From: Thalassospira lucentensis
GTDB taxonomy: Bacteria > Pseudomonadota > Alphaproteobacteria > Rhodospirillales > Thalassospiraceae
DNA length: 64,000 nucleotides
Assembly: GCF_011806425.1 (NCBI RefSeq)
Contig: NZ_JAATOV010000001.1
Location: 310,001-374,000, forward strand
Direction: 5' to 3'
A program made the position numbers and the translations under genes. Shown piece by piece: positions 26,765 to 36,420 of the stretch. The notes beneath the pieces are model-generated. The model had not been told where the DNA came from. It ran no database searches and saw only the letters and a program-made list of their open reading frames with translations. The stretch's first letter is position 1. The number at the start of each line of letters is the position of its first letter.

Positions 26765-28180
26765 ATGACCGACCAAAACGCCACCGACCAGAAAAACGCC
26801 AATTCCCTTTGGGGCGGCCGCTTCGAAGCAGGCCCGTCTGCCATTATGGAAGAAATCAACGCTTCCATCGGTTTTGACAAACGCCTCTATGCCCAGGATA
26901 TCCAGGGCTCAAAAGCCCATTGCGCGATGCTGGTCAAGCAGAACATCATTCCTGCCGAAGATGGCGAGAAAATCACCAATGGTCTAGACCAGATTCTTCA
27001 AGAAATCGAGAGCGGCGCCTTTAAATTCTCTGCCGCCCTTGAAGATATCCATATGAATGTCGAAAGCCGCCTGCGTGAATTGATTGGTCCGGCGGCTGGT
27101 CGCCTGCATACCGCACGCTCGCGCAATGATCAGGTCGCGACCGATTTCAAACTGTGGGTCCGCGATGTTGCTTTGGCCGATCTTGAAGTCGGCCTTAAGG
27201 GCCTTCAAGAAGCCCTGATCACGCAGGCTGGTACGCACGCCGAAACCATCATGCCGGGCTTCACCCACCTTCAGGCGGCCCAGCCAGTGACGTTTGGCCA
27301 CCATCTTTTGGCCTATGTCGAAATGTTTGGCCGTGACCGTGGACGCGTTGCCGATTGCCGCACCCGGGTCAATGAAAACCCGCTGGGCTCAGCCGCCCTT
27401 GCTGGCACGCCTTACCCGATTGACCGTCACATGACCGCAAGCACCCTTGGCTTTGACCGTCCGACGGCAAACTCGCTTGATGCGGTATCAGACCGTGATT
27501 TCGCGCTGGAATATCTTAATGCCGCGTCGATCACCGCCATGCATCTGTCGCGCTTGGCCGAAGAAATGGTCATCTGGTGCTCGGCTCAGTTTAAATTCAT
27601 CGGCATGTCCGACAAGTTTTCGACCGGCTCTTCGATCATGCCGCAAAAACGCAACCCGGATGCCGCCGAACTGATCCGCTCCAAAATTGGTCGTATCGTT
27701 GGCTGCTATAACTCGTTGATGCTGTCGATGAAGGGTTTGCCGCTGGCATACTCCAAAGACATGCAAGAAGACAAAGAACCGGTATTCGAAGCCCACGACC
27801 ATCTTGGTCTGTGTGTGGCGGCCATGACCGGCATGATTGCCGACATGAAAGTCTTTGCCGATAACATGCGGGCCGCCGCGGGTGCCGGTTACACCACCGC
27901 AACCGATCTTGCCGATTGGCTGGTGGCGGAACTTGGCATGCCGTTCCGCGATGCGCACCATGTTGTGGGGGCCACCGTGAAACTGGCCGAAACCAAGGGC
28001 TGCGATCTTGATCAGCTTTCCCTTGAAGACCTTCAGGGGATTGAACCCAAAATCACCAATGCTGTTTATGATGTCCTCACCGTCGAAGCATCGGTTGCTG
28101 CACGTCAAAGCTTTGGCGGCACGGCGCCGGTTCGGGTGACCGAATCTGTGGCGGCGGCAAAGGAAAGGTTCCTTAAATGA
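26765..28180 (+). CDS. argH: Argininosuccinate lyase
   Basis: ArgH cleaves argininosuccinate to arginine and fumarate, the last step of arginine synthesis. The 471-residue protein has NSLWGGRF at the start, [13 protein letters not shown] (about residue 113), and the superfamily signature [15 protein letters not shown] near residue 288, which contains the catalytic serine. The ATG at 26765 fits the family N-terminus; the open frame upstream runs through the tlpA start region and is not supported. Its stop overlaps the start of the next small lipoprotein gene (ATGA), indicating coupling to lptM and lysA. Confidence 0.98.
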   Translation: MTDQNATDQKNANSLWGGRFEAGPSAIMEEINASIGFDKRLYAQDIQGSKAHCAMLVKQNIIPAEDGEKITNGLDQILQEIESGAFKFSAALEDIHMNVESRLRELIGPAAGRLHTARSRNDQVATDFKLWVRDVALADLEVGLKGLQEALITQAGTHAETIMPGFTHLQAAQPVTFGHHLLAYVEMFGRDRGRVADCRTRVNENPLGSAALAGTPYPIDRHMTASTLGFDRPTANSLDAVSDRDFALEYLNAASITAMHLSRLAEEMVIWCSAQFKFIGMSDKFSTGSSIMPQKRNPDAAELIRSKIGRIVGCYNSLMLSMKGLPLAYSKDMQEDKEPVFEAHDHLGLCVAAMTGMIADMKVFADNMRAAAGAGYTTATDLADWLVAELGMPFRDAHHVVGATVKLAETKGCDLDQLSLEDLQGIEPKITNAVYDVLTVEASVAARQSFGGTAPVRVTESVAAAKERFLK

Positions 28181-28323
28181 CAACCACTTTGCTTAAACGC
28201 GGCACCATTGCCGCACTTGCAATCATGTTGGGTCTTTCGGTGGCAGCGTGTGGCAAAAAAGGCCCGCTGGAACCGCCAACGGAAAAAGGCAACGAATTTC
28301 CAAGGGACTATCCAAGCAGATGA
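28177..28323 (+). CDS. lptM: Small lipoprotein, LptM/YifL type
   Basis: A 48-residue product too short for many gene finders. It has a basic start (MTTTLLKRG), a hydrophobic stretch and the lipobox VAAC with lipidated C25, followed by [13 protein letters not shown]. The CGKKGPL motif right after the cysteine is typical of the YifL family, renamed LptM in E. coli, where it assists assembly of the LptDE complex that places lipopolysaccharide in the outer membrane. The start overlaps argH (ATGA) and the stop overlaps lysA (ATGA), the same neighbourhood as in many proteobacteria. The LptM function is carried over from E. coli, not shown for this gene. Confidence 0.88.
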   Translation: MTTTLLKRGTIAALAIMLGLSVAACGKKGPLEPPTEKGNEFPRDYPSR

Positions 28324-29585
28324 ACCATTTTGAATATGTTGATGGCGTCCTTCATGCCGAAGGCGTCTCTGTTCCTGAACTGGCTGAAAAAGTCGGAACC
28401 CCGTTCTTTTGCTATTCCACTGCAACGCTGGAACGCCATTACACCGTTTATGCCGATGCATTTGATGGTTTGAATGCGACCGTTTGCTATGCGGTAAAGG
28501 CAAACTCCAATCAGGCGGTTCTTAAAACCCTTGGCAAACTTGGTGCGGGTGCCGACGTTGTGTCGGTTGGCGAAATGCGCCGCGCCCTGCGTGCGGGCAT
28601 TGCACCGGCGAAAATCATTTTCTCTGGCGTGGGCAAGGCTGACGCCGAAATGCGCGAAGCCCTTGATGCCGACATTGGCCAGATCAATGTCGAAAGCATC
28701 CCTGAACTGATTGAGCTGAACCGTGTTGCCCTTGAAATGGGCAAAAAGGCCCGGATCGCCCTGCGCATCAATCCGCACGTAGACGCCAAAACCCACGAAA
28801 AAATCGCCACCGGTAAGGCCGAAAACAAATTCGGCATCGACTGGACCCGCGCGATTGAGGTGTACCGCGATGCCGCCGCCATGGACGGGATCGAAATTAC
28901 CGGTATCGCCATGCATATCGGATCGCAACTGACCGATCTTGCCCCTTTCCGCGAGGCGTTTACACGCATCGCCGGCATGGTCGAACAGCTCCGTGCTGAG
29001 GGCATTGAAATCCGCAATCTTGATCTGGGTGGCGGTCTTGGCATCGCCTATCAGGGCGAAACACCCCCGCTTCCTGATGCCTATGGTCAGATGGTGCGTG
29101 AAACCGTTGGTCATCTTGGCTGTCACATCACGCTTGAACCGGGCCGTTTGATTGCGGGCAATGCGGGCATCATGGTATCGCGCGTCATGTACGTCAAAGA
29201 CGGCGAAGCCAAACGCTTTGTCATCCTTGATGCCGCAATGAACGATTTGATCCGCCCGACCCTTTACAGCGCCTATCACGAAATCATCCCGGTTGATGAA
29301 CAGGGGGCTGACGATAAGCAGGCCTCTGTCGATATTGTCGGCCCGATCTGTGAAACCGGCGATACGTTCGGCAAGGATCGCACATTGCCCGATAACCTTA
29401 AGGCCGGTGATCTGGTCGCGGTGATGTCGGCGGGTGCATATGGCGCGGTCATGTCATCGACCTACAACACCCGTGCGCTGATCCCAGAAGTCCTGGTAAA
29501 GGACGATGCCTTTGCCATCGTGCGTCCGCGTCAGGAAATTGACGACGTGATCAACATGGATCGCATCCCAGATTGGCTTGATTAA
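28320..29585 (+). CDS. lysA: Diaminopimelate decarboxylase
   Basis: LysA decarboxylates meso-diaminopimelate to lysine with pyridoxal phosphate. The 421-residue protein has the PLP lysine K60 in CYAVKANSN, the specificity histidine region AMHIGSQL, the phosphate-binding LDLGGGLGI, EPGR, and the active-site cysteine in CETGDTFGKDR. The ATG at 28320 overlaps the stop of the preceding lipoprotein gene by four bases; an earlier in-frame start would run inside that gene. A strong terminator follows at 29612. Confidence 0.98.
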   Translation: MNHFEYVDGVLHAEGVSVPELAEKVGTPFFCYSTATLERHYTVYADAFDGLNATVCYAVKANSNQAVLKTLGKLGAGADVVSVGEMRRALRAGIAPAKIIFSGVGKADAEMREALDADIGQINVESIPELIELNRVALEMGKKARIALRINPHVDAKTHEKIATGKAENKFGIDWTRAIEVYRDAAAMDGIEITGIAMHIGSQLTDLAPFREAFTRIAGMVEQLRAEGIEIRNLDLGGGLGIAYQGETPPLPDAYGQMVRETVGHLGCHITLEPGRLIAGNAGIMVSRVMYVKDGEAKRFVILDAAMNDLIRPTLYSAYHEIIPVDEQGADDKQASVDIVGPICETGDTFGKDRTLPDNLKAGDLVAVMSAGAYGAVMSSTYNTRALIPEVLVKDDAFAIVRPRQEIDDVINMDRIPDWLD

Positions 29586-29611
29586 GCCACTTTGACCAAC
29601 ACGACTGTTTT

Positions 29612-29646
29612 AAGGCGGCCCTTTTTCGGGGGCCGCCTTTTTATTT
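29612..29646 (+). terminator. Rho-independent terminator after lysA
   Basis: AAGGCGGCCC (29612-29621) pairs with GGGCCGCCTT (29630-29639) around a short T-rich loop and runs into TTTTTATT. It ends the argH-lptM-lysA transcript. Confidence 0.9.
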
Positions 29647-29759
29647 GCATCACAAATACGCAATAACTTGACCAAAGATCACAAAGCCCCAAACTCTAAC
29701 AAGGAGTGAACAGGCCAGACATCAACCGCCTGTAACTGGCGCAAAGGACCCCTGATCGC

Positions 29760-32294
29760 ATGTCGCTGATACCGCCCTATCCCGAAATGGAAACCCATGT
29801 GCGTCGAACGCGCATGGTTTTGCTTTGGGAATCGGTATGGCCGCGTGTGATGGCCCCACTGGGGTTGGTGATCCTGACCGTGGGCCTGACCTTAACCGGA
29901 ACCTTTGAACTTTTACCCCCCTCTGGCCACATCATATTGCTGTCGGTTTTGGCCGTTGCCATGTTGGTCGCGCTCTTGATGCCGTGGCGTCATTTTCATT
30001 GGCCGACCCGGCGCGATATTTTGCACCGCCTTGAATATGAAAACGGGCTGGCCAACAATCCGCTGCAAAGCCTCGAAGACCAGATTTCCAAAACCGAAGA
30101 CCCCTTCACGGTGTATCTTTGGCAAAAGCAGATCGGCCTGCACGAAGCAGCCATTGCAAAACTCCGCCTGCCCCGCCCCATCCCCGCCATCAGCCGGATT
30201 GACCGCTTTGGCGTGGTCGTCCTTCCGGTTTTGGTGCTGTTTGTCGGCATCATGGTTGGGCACAACGCCGTTTCCGAACGGTTTTCCAAGGCGTTTAGCC
30301 CCCTGCAACGTTTGGGCACGGCGGATTTCAGTGCAACGCTTTGGGTCACCCCGCCGCCCTATACCGGGCAAGTGCCACGTGTCTTGCAAATTTCCAAAAC
30401 CGGCGCAGACACCGCATCCCTTTCGGGGCAACGCCCATCTTCCGCGGCACAAACCACCAGCGCTGATGCAGCAACTCGCGACACCGACGCCGATGCCAAC
30501 GCCAATAACGACGTCATCAATGTTGAAGTCCCCGCTGGGTCGACGCTGGACGGCACGATCTCTAGCATCTGGGAACCGACCTTAACCGCCCCAGACGGCG
30601 AACGCGTCATTACTGACAGCGGCAATAACAGCTATGTGCTATCCACCGCGATCAATCAGCCGGGCATGTGGCGCATTTCGGTGTGGGGCACAGACCGAAC
30701 GACCCTGAACATCAATCTGGTGGCTGACAAGGTGCCGACTGCACGCTTTGTCAGCCCGCCAACGGTCACACGCCGCGATCATTTGCGCTTTGATTATGTC
30801 GCCAATGATGATTACGGCATGACCCAGCTTGACCTTGTCATCACCCCGGCCCCTGAAAACGGTGTGCTCGATCCGTTTGGCCCGATTGACGCCATCACCA
30901 TCAACCTCAAGGGCGAAGACAGCGGTCGCGCCAATGCCGGTGGCAGTACCGGCACCAATGCCAATACCGATACAAATAGCGACACAGCCCGCACCCCGAC
31001 CCGGATCGAAGGCCCACGGTTTGTCGATTTGGTCGCCCATCCATGGGCGGGTTTGCCGGTCAATATTCAGATGCATGCACGCGACAATGCCGGTCAAACT
31101 GCACTCAGCGACATGCGGTCGCTTGTCTTGCCCGAACGCGAATTTACCCATCCGGTCGCGCAAAAACTGATCGCCATTCGCCGGGCTCTTTTGCGTCATC
31201 CAGATCGGGCGCACGAAATGCAGCAGGCCTTGCTGCCGGTCCTGTATGCCCCGCAGGCCTATAACAGCCATATCGGCGTGTTTCTGACTTTGTCCGTCGC
31301 CGAAAGCCGCTTGGCCGCCAACCTTGAAGACCGCGCTGTGCATCAAGATGTCGCCGGGCTTCTTTGGCACATTGCCGAGGAAATCGAACGCGGCAGCTAT
31401 GGCATTGCCGAACGCAACCTGATGGAGGCCGAAGAAGCCCTGCTTGAAGCGCTGTCTGATCCGGACGTGACAGAGGCCGAAATCGCCCAATTGATCGAAA
31501 ATTACCGCAAGGCGCTGAACGAATATCTGGCGGCCTTAACCCGTGACGCCGCCCCCGCGGCCGAGGATCAGCAACAAGCCACCGCCACCATTGAACAACA
31601 AGACCTGTCGCGGATCATTGATCAGATTGATGCGCTGATGCGCGCCGGGGCGCGTGATGATGCCCGTCAATTGATCGAACGGCTGCGTGAACTTGTGGAA
31701 AATATGCAAGTCACCACCGGCGAAGGCGGCATGGACATCACATCGGCCTTGCGCGAAATGCTTGATGGCATGCGTGATCTATCGCGCCGCCAACAAAACC
31801 TGATGAACGAGGGCGACAATAACGCAACCGGCAACGGCCCCGGTCAGCGCGCCGAGGAACAACAAGGTTTGGCCAATGACGCTGGTGACATCATCAACAA
31901 TCCCGACATCGGCCAGTTTGGCGAAGCCAGCGGCATGAATTCGGTGATTGATGCCATGCGCCGCGCCGCAGAGGCCCTTGGTCACAACCGATCCCACGAA
32001 GCCCTGCAATACCAACGCCAAGCCATGGAAAACCTTAAAAAGGGCATTGGTGAAATCAACCGTGCCCTTGAAGGGCTGAGCCAACTCGCCCCGCTGCTCG
32101 AAGACCTCGAAGGGGCTGGGCGGCGCGATCCGTTGGGCCGTCCGGTCGGGGGCGATGGCACCACCACCATTCCCAATGTCGATACCCTTGAACGGGCCTG
32201 GCGGATCATGCAGGAACTTCGCCGCCGTTCCGGCGATCCCGATCGCCCGCAGATCGAACAGGATTATATCGACCGGCTGCTCAAACGCTTCTAA
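29760..32294 (+). CDS. Large DUF4175/TIGR02302-type membrane protein
   Basis: This 844-residue protein matches the alphaproteobacterial family with DUF4175, usually found next to lysA; its function is not known. It has two hydrophobic segments near the N-terminus (about 28-75) and a third near 155-172, then a long extracytoplasmic part. An Ala/Asn/Asp/Thr-rich linker (DADANANNDVIN, NANTDTNSDTA) lies around residues 220-260 and 390-410. The second half is helical and Gln/Glu-rich, with EEQQGLANDAGDIINNPDI and LGRPVGGDGTTTIPN. The ribosome binding site is weak. The family resemblance is from memory, so the exact domain borders are approximate. Confidence 0.85.
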   Translation: MSLIPPYPEMETHVRRTRMVLLWESVWPRVMAPLGLVILTVGLTLTGTFELLPPSGHIILLSVLAVAMLVALLMPWRHFHWPTRRDILHRLEYENGLANNPLQSLEDQISKTEDPFTVYLWQKQIGLHEAAIAKLRLPRPIPAISRIDRFGVVVLPVLVLFVGIMVGHNAVSERFSKAFSPLQRLGTADFSATLWVTPPPYTGQVPRVLQISKTGADTASLSGQRPSSAAQTTSADAATRDTDADANANNDVINVEVPAGSTLDGTISSIWEPTLTAPDGERVITDSGNNSYVLSTAINQPGMWRISVWGTDRTTLNINLVADKVPTARFVSPPTVTRRDHLRFDYVANDDYGMTQLDLVITPAPENGVLDPFGPIDAITINLKGEDSGRANAGGSTGTNANTDTNSDTARTPTRIEGPRFVDLVAHPWAGLPVNIQMHARDNAGQTALSDMRSLVLPEREFTHPVAQKLIAIRRALLRHPDRAHEMQQALLPVLYAPQAYNSHIGVFLTLSVAESRLAANLEDRAVHQDVAGLLWHIAEEIERGSYGIAERNLMEAEEALLEALSDPDVTEAEIAQLIENYRKALNEYLAALTRDAAPAAEDQQQATATIEQQDLSRIIDQIDALMRAGARDDARQLIERLRELVENMQVTTGEGGMDITSALREMLDGMRDLSRRQQNLMNEGDNNATGNGPGQRAEEQQGLANDAGDIINNPDIGQFGEASGMNSVIDAMRRAAEALGHNRSHEALQYQRQAMENLKKGIGEINRALEGLSQLAPLLEDLEGAGRRDPLGRPVGGDGTTTIPNVDTLERAWRIMQELRRRSGDPDRPQIEQDYIDRLLKRF

Positions 32295-32359
32295 GCCCGA
32301 CCATAATCCCGACCTCGGCACGCCCACCCCATCCATGCCACCACCGGCGACAAATTCCC

Positions 32360-32410
32360 TTTGGGGCGCCATCCCGCCCCAAACAGACCACGCCCGGCGT
32401 TTTAAACGCC
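32360..32410. repeat. Two GC-rich dyads downstream of the DUF4175 gene
   Basis: TTTGGGGCG (32360-32368) pairs with CGCCCCAAA (32375-32383), and GGCGTTT-T-AAACGCC forms a 15-base dyad at 32396-32410. Neither is followed by a T-run. The surrounding gap of about 230 bases up to the terminator at 32523 has no gene that I can support. Confidence 0.5.
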
Positions 32411-32522
32411 CGTGACGCTGATGTACGCCCTTAAGCCTTATCCGTGATGGTTCGCCGCACACATCCTCCACAGCCCCCTTATAGGGCCACCAACCACGCC
32501 CCAATTCCACAGCGCAAAACAC

Positions 32523-32550
32523 AAAAGGCAGCGTCGAAACGCTGCCTTTT
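32523..32550. terminator. Bidirectional terminator between converging genes
   Basis: AAAAGGCAGCG (32523-32533) pairs with CGCTGCCTTTT (32540-32550) around TCGAAA. The A-run and T-run at the two ends let it work on both strands, ending the DUF4175 gene from the left and the zinc-ribbon gene from the right. Confidence 0.85.
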
Positions 32551-32582
32551 GCACATTATTTGCTGTTGGAAACCCGTGTTGA

Positions 32583-33413
32583 TTACGGTTCCACGGCCTC
32601 GCGCGGGTCAAGGAACGTGACCTGCAATCGGGTTGCGGTCGGGTTCGGGCGGCGGATTTTGGTTTCCACCTTAATGGTTTCACCGGCGGGCAGCATTTGC
32701 TGCTCCATCGGCATTTCCGCCCCGCTTTGGACCTTGCTCTTATCATAGATCAGCGGCGTCTTTTTGCGCTGAACCACCCGGTCCAGCGGATCAAGAAGCT
32801 CGATCAGCAGATACGGCAACACCACCGGTTCTTCGACGATATTGACGATCTCGGCACGCACGACCAACACATCAACGCCATCCTCGTCTTCGCGGGTTGG
32901 CGGCAATTCGCGGATATCAAGGCCATCGCCAACATGGGGCACATCAAGGCCAACCATGTCATAAACCTTGGCAATCGGCGGCCATGCATTAATCAGGATG
33001 TCTTTGGCAAAATAGGCACCTGCGCCAATCCCTGCGATCAGCAGCAAAAAGACGATCCAGCCAATAATGCCCTTTTTCTTTTTGGGCGCTGGCTTTGGAT
33101 TATTGCGAATCAGCTGTTCAGGGATCGGGGGCGGATCAGGAATGCGGTCTGCATCCTCGAACCCTTCATCCACCGGGCCACCGCCCATCTGATCGGCATT
33201 GAAATCAGCACCAAGTGCGCCTTCCTGATCAAAAGGTGGCGGCACATCATTATCCGACGACGGTGCCGGTGCAGGCGCTGCTTTCTTGACCCCGGGCGGG
33301 TCCTGATGCCAGCTATTCCCACAGTTCTTACAGCGTACCGTTCGGCCCTTCGGACCGATGGCTTCCGTTTTGACGGAGTATTTCTTAGAACAATCTGGGC
33401 AAGTTATGATCAT
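32583..33413 (-). CDS. Zinc-ribbon, single-helix membrane protein with DUF3426-like domain
   Basis: The 276-residue protein opens with an MJ0042-type zinc ribbon, ligands C5, C8, C28 and C31 (CPDC and CKNC), then a proline/acidic linker, a membrane helix at about 120-140 ([20 protein letters not shown]) and a C-terminal domain with [20 protein letters not shown] and [13 protein letters not shown] typical of DUF3426. The family is common in alphaproteobacteria and is of unknown function; the domain outside the membrane resembles binding modules of envelope proteins. It diverges from ftsE across 360 bases. Confidence 0.88.
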   Translation of the reverse strand: MIITCPDCSKKYSVKTEAIGPKGRTVRCKNCGNSWHQDPPGVKKAAPAPAPSSDNDVPPPFDQEGALGADFNADQMGGGPVDEGFEDADRIPDPPPIPEQLIRNNPKPAPKKKKGIIGWIVFLLLIAGIGAGAYFAKDILINAWPPIAKVYDMVGLDVPHVGDGLDIRELPPTREDEDGVDVLVVRAEIVNIVEEPVVLPYLLIELLDPLDRVVQRKKTPLIYDKSKVQSGAEMPMEQQMLPAGETIKVETKIRRPNPTATRLQVTFLDPREAVEP

Positions 33414-33773
33414 TGCAAACCTGGCATCTCGATGTCAGCAGAACCAAACACGGGGATGGCCTAAAACGGACTCGTGACCAACGGTCCCCCGATATCGTCG
33501 GCAGAGAATAACACTATATGTAAATAGCGGCGATTTAACAGACTGTTAAGCAGAGATAATAGAAGCTGCCCCGATTTAGGTGTCTAAACATTGCCCGCGG
33601 GCACAGATCATGGCATCCCCAACGCACATAAAATCGCCTCTTACCGATTATATGTTTTCGATATCGGAGTTCTAAAGCATTTCGCCAACCCCGACAAATG
33701 TGAGAAAAATTGTTATGATTTGCCAAGACAATCGTCTGAGCAAACCGCCCTTACACCAAGTGGAGCGCCGATC
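33414..33773. other. Divergent intergenic region before ftsE
   Basis: A 360-base gap between the zinc-ribbon gene and ftsE without a convincing gene. The ftsE frame stays open for 61 codons upstream of the chosen TTG, but this stretch has no family similarity. An exact dyad TTAACAG-A-CTGTTAA lies at 33535-33549 and may be an operator for one of the two divergent promoters. Confidence 0.55.
33535..33549. promoter_or_regulatory. TTAACAG-A-CTGTTAA dyad
   Basis: Two perfect seven-base inverted arms flank a single base. The symmetry is typical of a small dimeric regulator site. Its distance (about 225 bases) from the ftsE start makes the zinc-ribbon gene, 122 bases away, the closer candidate target. 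Confidence 0.4.
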
Positions 33774-34451
33774 TTGACCGAAGTTGTCAGTTTCAGGAAT
33801 GTCGGAGTCCGGTACGAATCCGGACCGGAAATTTTACGCGACCTGAACTTTAGCCTCCATCGCGGCAGCTTTCACTTTCTGACCGGTGCGTCAGGTGCGG
33901 GCAAGTCGACTTTGATGCGCCTTTTATATCTCGCCCTGCGTCAGACTCGGGGTGAAATAAATATTTTTGGCCGCGACAATGTCCGCATCCCGCGCGAAGA
34001 ACTTCCCGAAATCCGTCGCAGAATCGGCGTGGTGTTTCAGGATTTCCGCCTGATCAATCACCTCAGCACCTTTGAAAACGTCGCATTGCCGCTGCGCGTT
34101 GCCGGCGTCGAAGACCTGCAAATCCGTAAAAACGTCACCGAATTGCTCGAATGGGTTGGCTTGGGCGATCATATCAATGCCAAACCATCGCGTCTTTCCG
34201 GTGGGCAGCAACAGCGTGTCGCGATTGCGCGTGCCGTTATCGGGCGCCCGGCCCTTCTTTTGGCCGATGAGCCGACCGGTAACGTCGATGACCGCATCGC
34301 CATGCGTTTGCTTTATCTGTTCGAAGAACTCAATAAACTGGGCACCACCGTTCTGATTGCCACCCATAACCGGCAACTTGTGCGGCGCTTTGGCCATACC
34401 CAATGGCTGCTCGAAGGGGCGACCCTGCACGACGTCACCCAAAGCAGCTAA
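33774..34451 (+). CDS. ftsE: Cell division ATP-binding protein FtsE
   Basis: FtsE is the ATPase of the FtsEX complex, which links the divisome to activation of cell-wall hydrolases. The 225-residue protein has Walker [10 protein letters not shown] (about 38-46), Q-loop VVFQDFRLI, signature [14 protein letters not shown], Walker [13 protein letters not shown] and the H-loop ATHN. The TTG at 33774 is chosen: GGAG lies eight bases upstream, the length becomes normal for FtsE and homology begins at VVSFRNVGV. An in-frame start far upstream would add 61 unrelated residues. ftsX follows after 76 bases. Confidence 0.95.
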   Translation: MTEVVSFRNVGVRYESGPEILRDLNFSLHRGSFHFLTGASGAGKSTLMRLLYLALRQTRGEINIFGRDNVRIPREELPEIRRRIGVVFQDFRLINHLSTFENVALPLRVAGVEDLQIRKNVTELLEWVGLGDHINAKPSRLSGGQQQRVAIARAVIGRPALLLADEPTGNVDDRIAMRLLYLFEELNKLGTTVLIATHNRQLVRRFGHTQWLLEGATLHDVTQSS

Positions 34452-34527
34452 CATACGCGCAACGACCTTGATTAACGACATGCCTCAATATCCGGGCCAA
34501 CAGGATCAATAGGACCAACAGACGATT

Positions 34528-35430
34528 ATGGCTTTTCGCTCACATCCGTCACATCTGCCCCTAGAAGCCGATTCTTCGTCGCGCTTCTTGCCAAGTATCG
34601 TTGCCCTGATGGTGGCACTGCTGACCTTTTCGATGGTCGGCCTTGCCGTCCTGCACGATAGCGTCGGGCAATGGTCCAGCCAGATCGAAGGCAGCCTGTC
34701 GATTCAGGTCCCCCCGACCGAATTGGCCAACCGCAGCCCCGAAGAGCGCGAACAGGCCCTGCAAAAAACCGTCGATACCATCATTGATGAACTGGCCCCG
34801 ATGCCTGGCATCGCCCGGATCGAAGAACTCAGCCCCGAAACCATGGCGGCCCTTCTTGAACCGTGGCTCGGTCCCGACGAAGTCGTCAGCGAACTGCCCA
34901 TTCCGCGCATCATCGAAATCACGCCCGAAACCGGCTTTAATTACGACGCACTGGAAACCAAGCTGGGTCTCATCGCGCCCGAGGCAGTTCTGGATGATCA
35001 TCGCATCTGGATTGAACGCATCGCCGATGTCGCCTTTTCGGTCGAACTGGCCTTGTCGCTTCTGATCGCGGTTCTGTTTGGTGCCACCATGCTGTCGATC
35101 ATTTTTGCCACCAAATCGGGCTTTTCGATCCATCACCGGATAATTGAACTGTTGCACCTGATCGGCGCACAGGATGATTACATCGCCCGGCAATTTGGCC
35201 GCCATAGCCAACGCCTCGCCTTTTTTGGCGCGTTGCTGGGCCTTCTGATCGCCCTACCGATTTCCGTGATGATTGGCTGGCTTGGCATGCGCGCGGGCTG
35301 GCCGGTGCCATCGCTGGTGTTTAGTCCGCTTTTCATCGCCCTTCTGGTCGCCATTCCGTTTGTGGTTGCCTTTGTCGCCTATCTCACGGCAACCCGCACG
35401 GTTCTGCGTGTCTTGCGACAAATGTTATAA
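34528..35430 (+). CDS. ftsX: Cell division protein FtsX
   Basis: FtsX is the membrane partner of FtsE. The 300-residue protein has four predicted membrane helices: one at about 22-42, then after a large periplasmic loop (about 45-165) three more near 170-192, 228-250 and 270-290. The periplasmic loop is where FtsX contacts hydrolase activators in other bacteria. The cytoplasmic segment FATKSGFSIHHRIIELLHLIGA between helices 2 and 3 is typical of the family. It follows ftsE closely and is followed by a YdcF-like gene. Confidence 0.95.
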   Translation: MAFRSHPSHLPLEADSSSRFLPSIVALMVALLTFSMVGLAVLHDSVGQWSSQIEGSLSIQVPPTELANRSPEEREQALQKTVDTIIDELAPMPGIARIEELSPETMAALLEPWLGPDEVVSELPIPRIIEITPETGFNYDALETKLGLIAPEAVLDDHRIWIERIADVAFSVELALSLLIAVLFGATMLSIIFATKSGFSIHHRIIELLHLIGAQDDYIARQFGRHSQRLAFFGALLGLLIALPISVMIGWLGMRAGWPVPSLVFSPLFIALLVAIPFVVAFVAYLTATRTVLRVLRQML

Positions 35431-35622
35431 TTCTGATCGGAACCCGTGTTGTCACCAGCAGCGTGCCTGCCTATAGTTCCCCAAGCTTCCCTTTTGGGAA
35501 CATGGACTTAAGTGCTAGACCCGATGAACATGTCCGTCCGATATGATAGAGTTGGGTCAACGCTCTAGCCACCGCAGGAGACCTCGATAAATGCCCGCAC
35601 GCCCCGCATCAGGCATGACCGC

Positions 35623-36345
35623 ATGAACAAACCGCCCCTGAGTGTGCAACACAAGCGCCGTTTTCGCCGCTTCCGCTTTTTGCTGTCCACCCTGATCATG
35701 ATCGGGCTGGCTTGGCTTGCCGGGTTCGTATGGTATGTCAATTCCATCCCAACCACTGTCGATAACACCGATCAGAAAACCGATGCCATTGTCGTTCTGA
35801 CCGGCGGCAGCGAACGCCTGTCAGAAGGCCGCCGTTTGCTCGCACGTGGTTTGGCCAAAAAGCTGTTTATCTCTGGGGTGTATCGCGGGGTTGAAGTCGA
35901 TGAATTACTGTCGGTCGGAAAATCTGACCCGCGCCTGATTTCCTGCTGCGTCGTGCTGGGCCATGTTGCGGAAAACACACGTGGCAATGCCCTTGAAACC
36001 GCTGTCTGGGTCTACGAACAGGGCTATACCAGCCTGCGCATCGTCACGGCGAACTATCATATGCGCCGCTCGCTTTTGGAATTCAAAAGCCTGATGCCCG
36101 ATGTCGACATGATCGCCAATCCCGTCTTCCCCGATAATGTCAAAATCGACAGTTGGTGGCGTTATCCCGGAAGTGCGGCCTTAATCGCCAGCGAATATAA
36201 CAAATACCTGTTTGCCAGCCTGCGCAACTCGGTTTTGGATTTGCTCCCCGAAAGCAATCGTCTGGCGCTCAACATCCGAAGCGACACCGAAGTAAACGCC
36301 CAAGACGACGCAACATCAAACGGCATCCCGCGCATTGGCGGATAA
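35623..36345 (+). CDS. YdcF/SanA-like DUF218 membrane protein
   Basis: The 240-residue protein has a membrane anchor at about 18-40 and a DUF218 domain beginning DAIVVLTGGSERLSEGRRLL (about 50-69), with LGHVAENTRGNALETA, and NYHMRRSLLEF. The conserved G-G-x-x-R and N-T-R-G-N-A motifs define the family, whose members are linked with envelope integrity and vancomycin sensitivity (SanA) in enterobacteria; the reaction is not known. It lies between ftsX and plsC, all on the plus strand, a common arrangement in Rhodospirillales. Confidence 0.9.
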   Translation: MNKPPLSVQHKRRFRRFRFLLSTLIMIGLAWLAGFVWYVNSIPTTVDNTDQKTDAIVVLTGGSERLSEGRRLLARGLAKKLFISGVYRGVEVDELLSVGKSDPRLISCCVVLGHVAENTRGNALETAVWVYEQGYTSLRIVTANYHMRRSLLEFKSLMPDVDMIANPVFPDNVKIDSWWRYPGSAALIASEYNKYLFASLRNSVLDLLPESNRLALNIRSDTEVNAQDDATSNGIPRIGG

Positions 36346-36420
36346 CAATCGGCATTTTACGATTGCCATAATGCTGTTACAAAGCATCAGATATACGAAG
36401 CGTTTTAAGGATTTTTCTGA

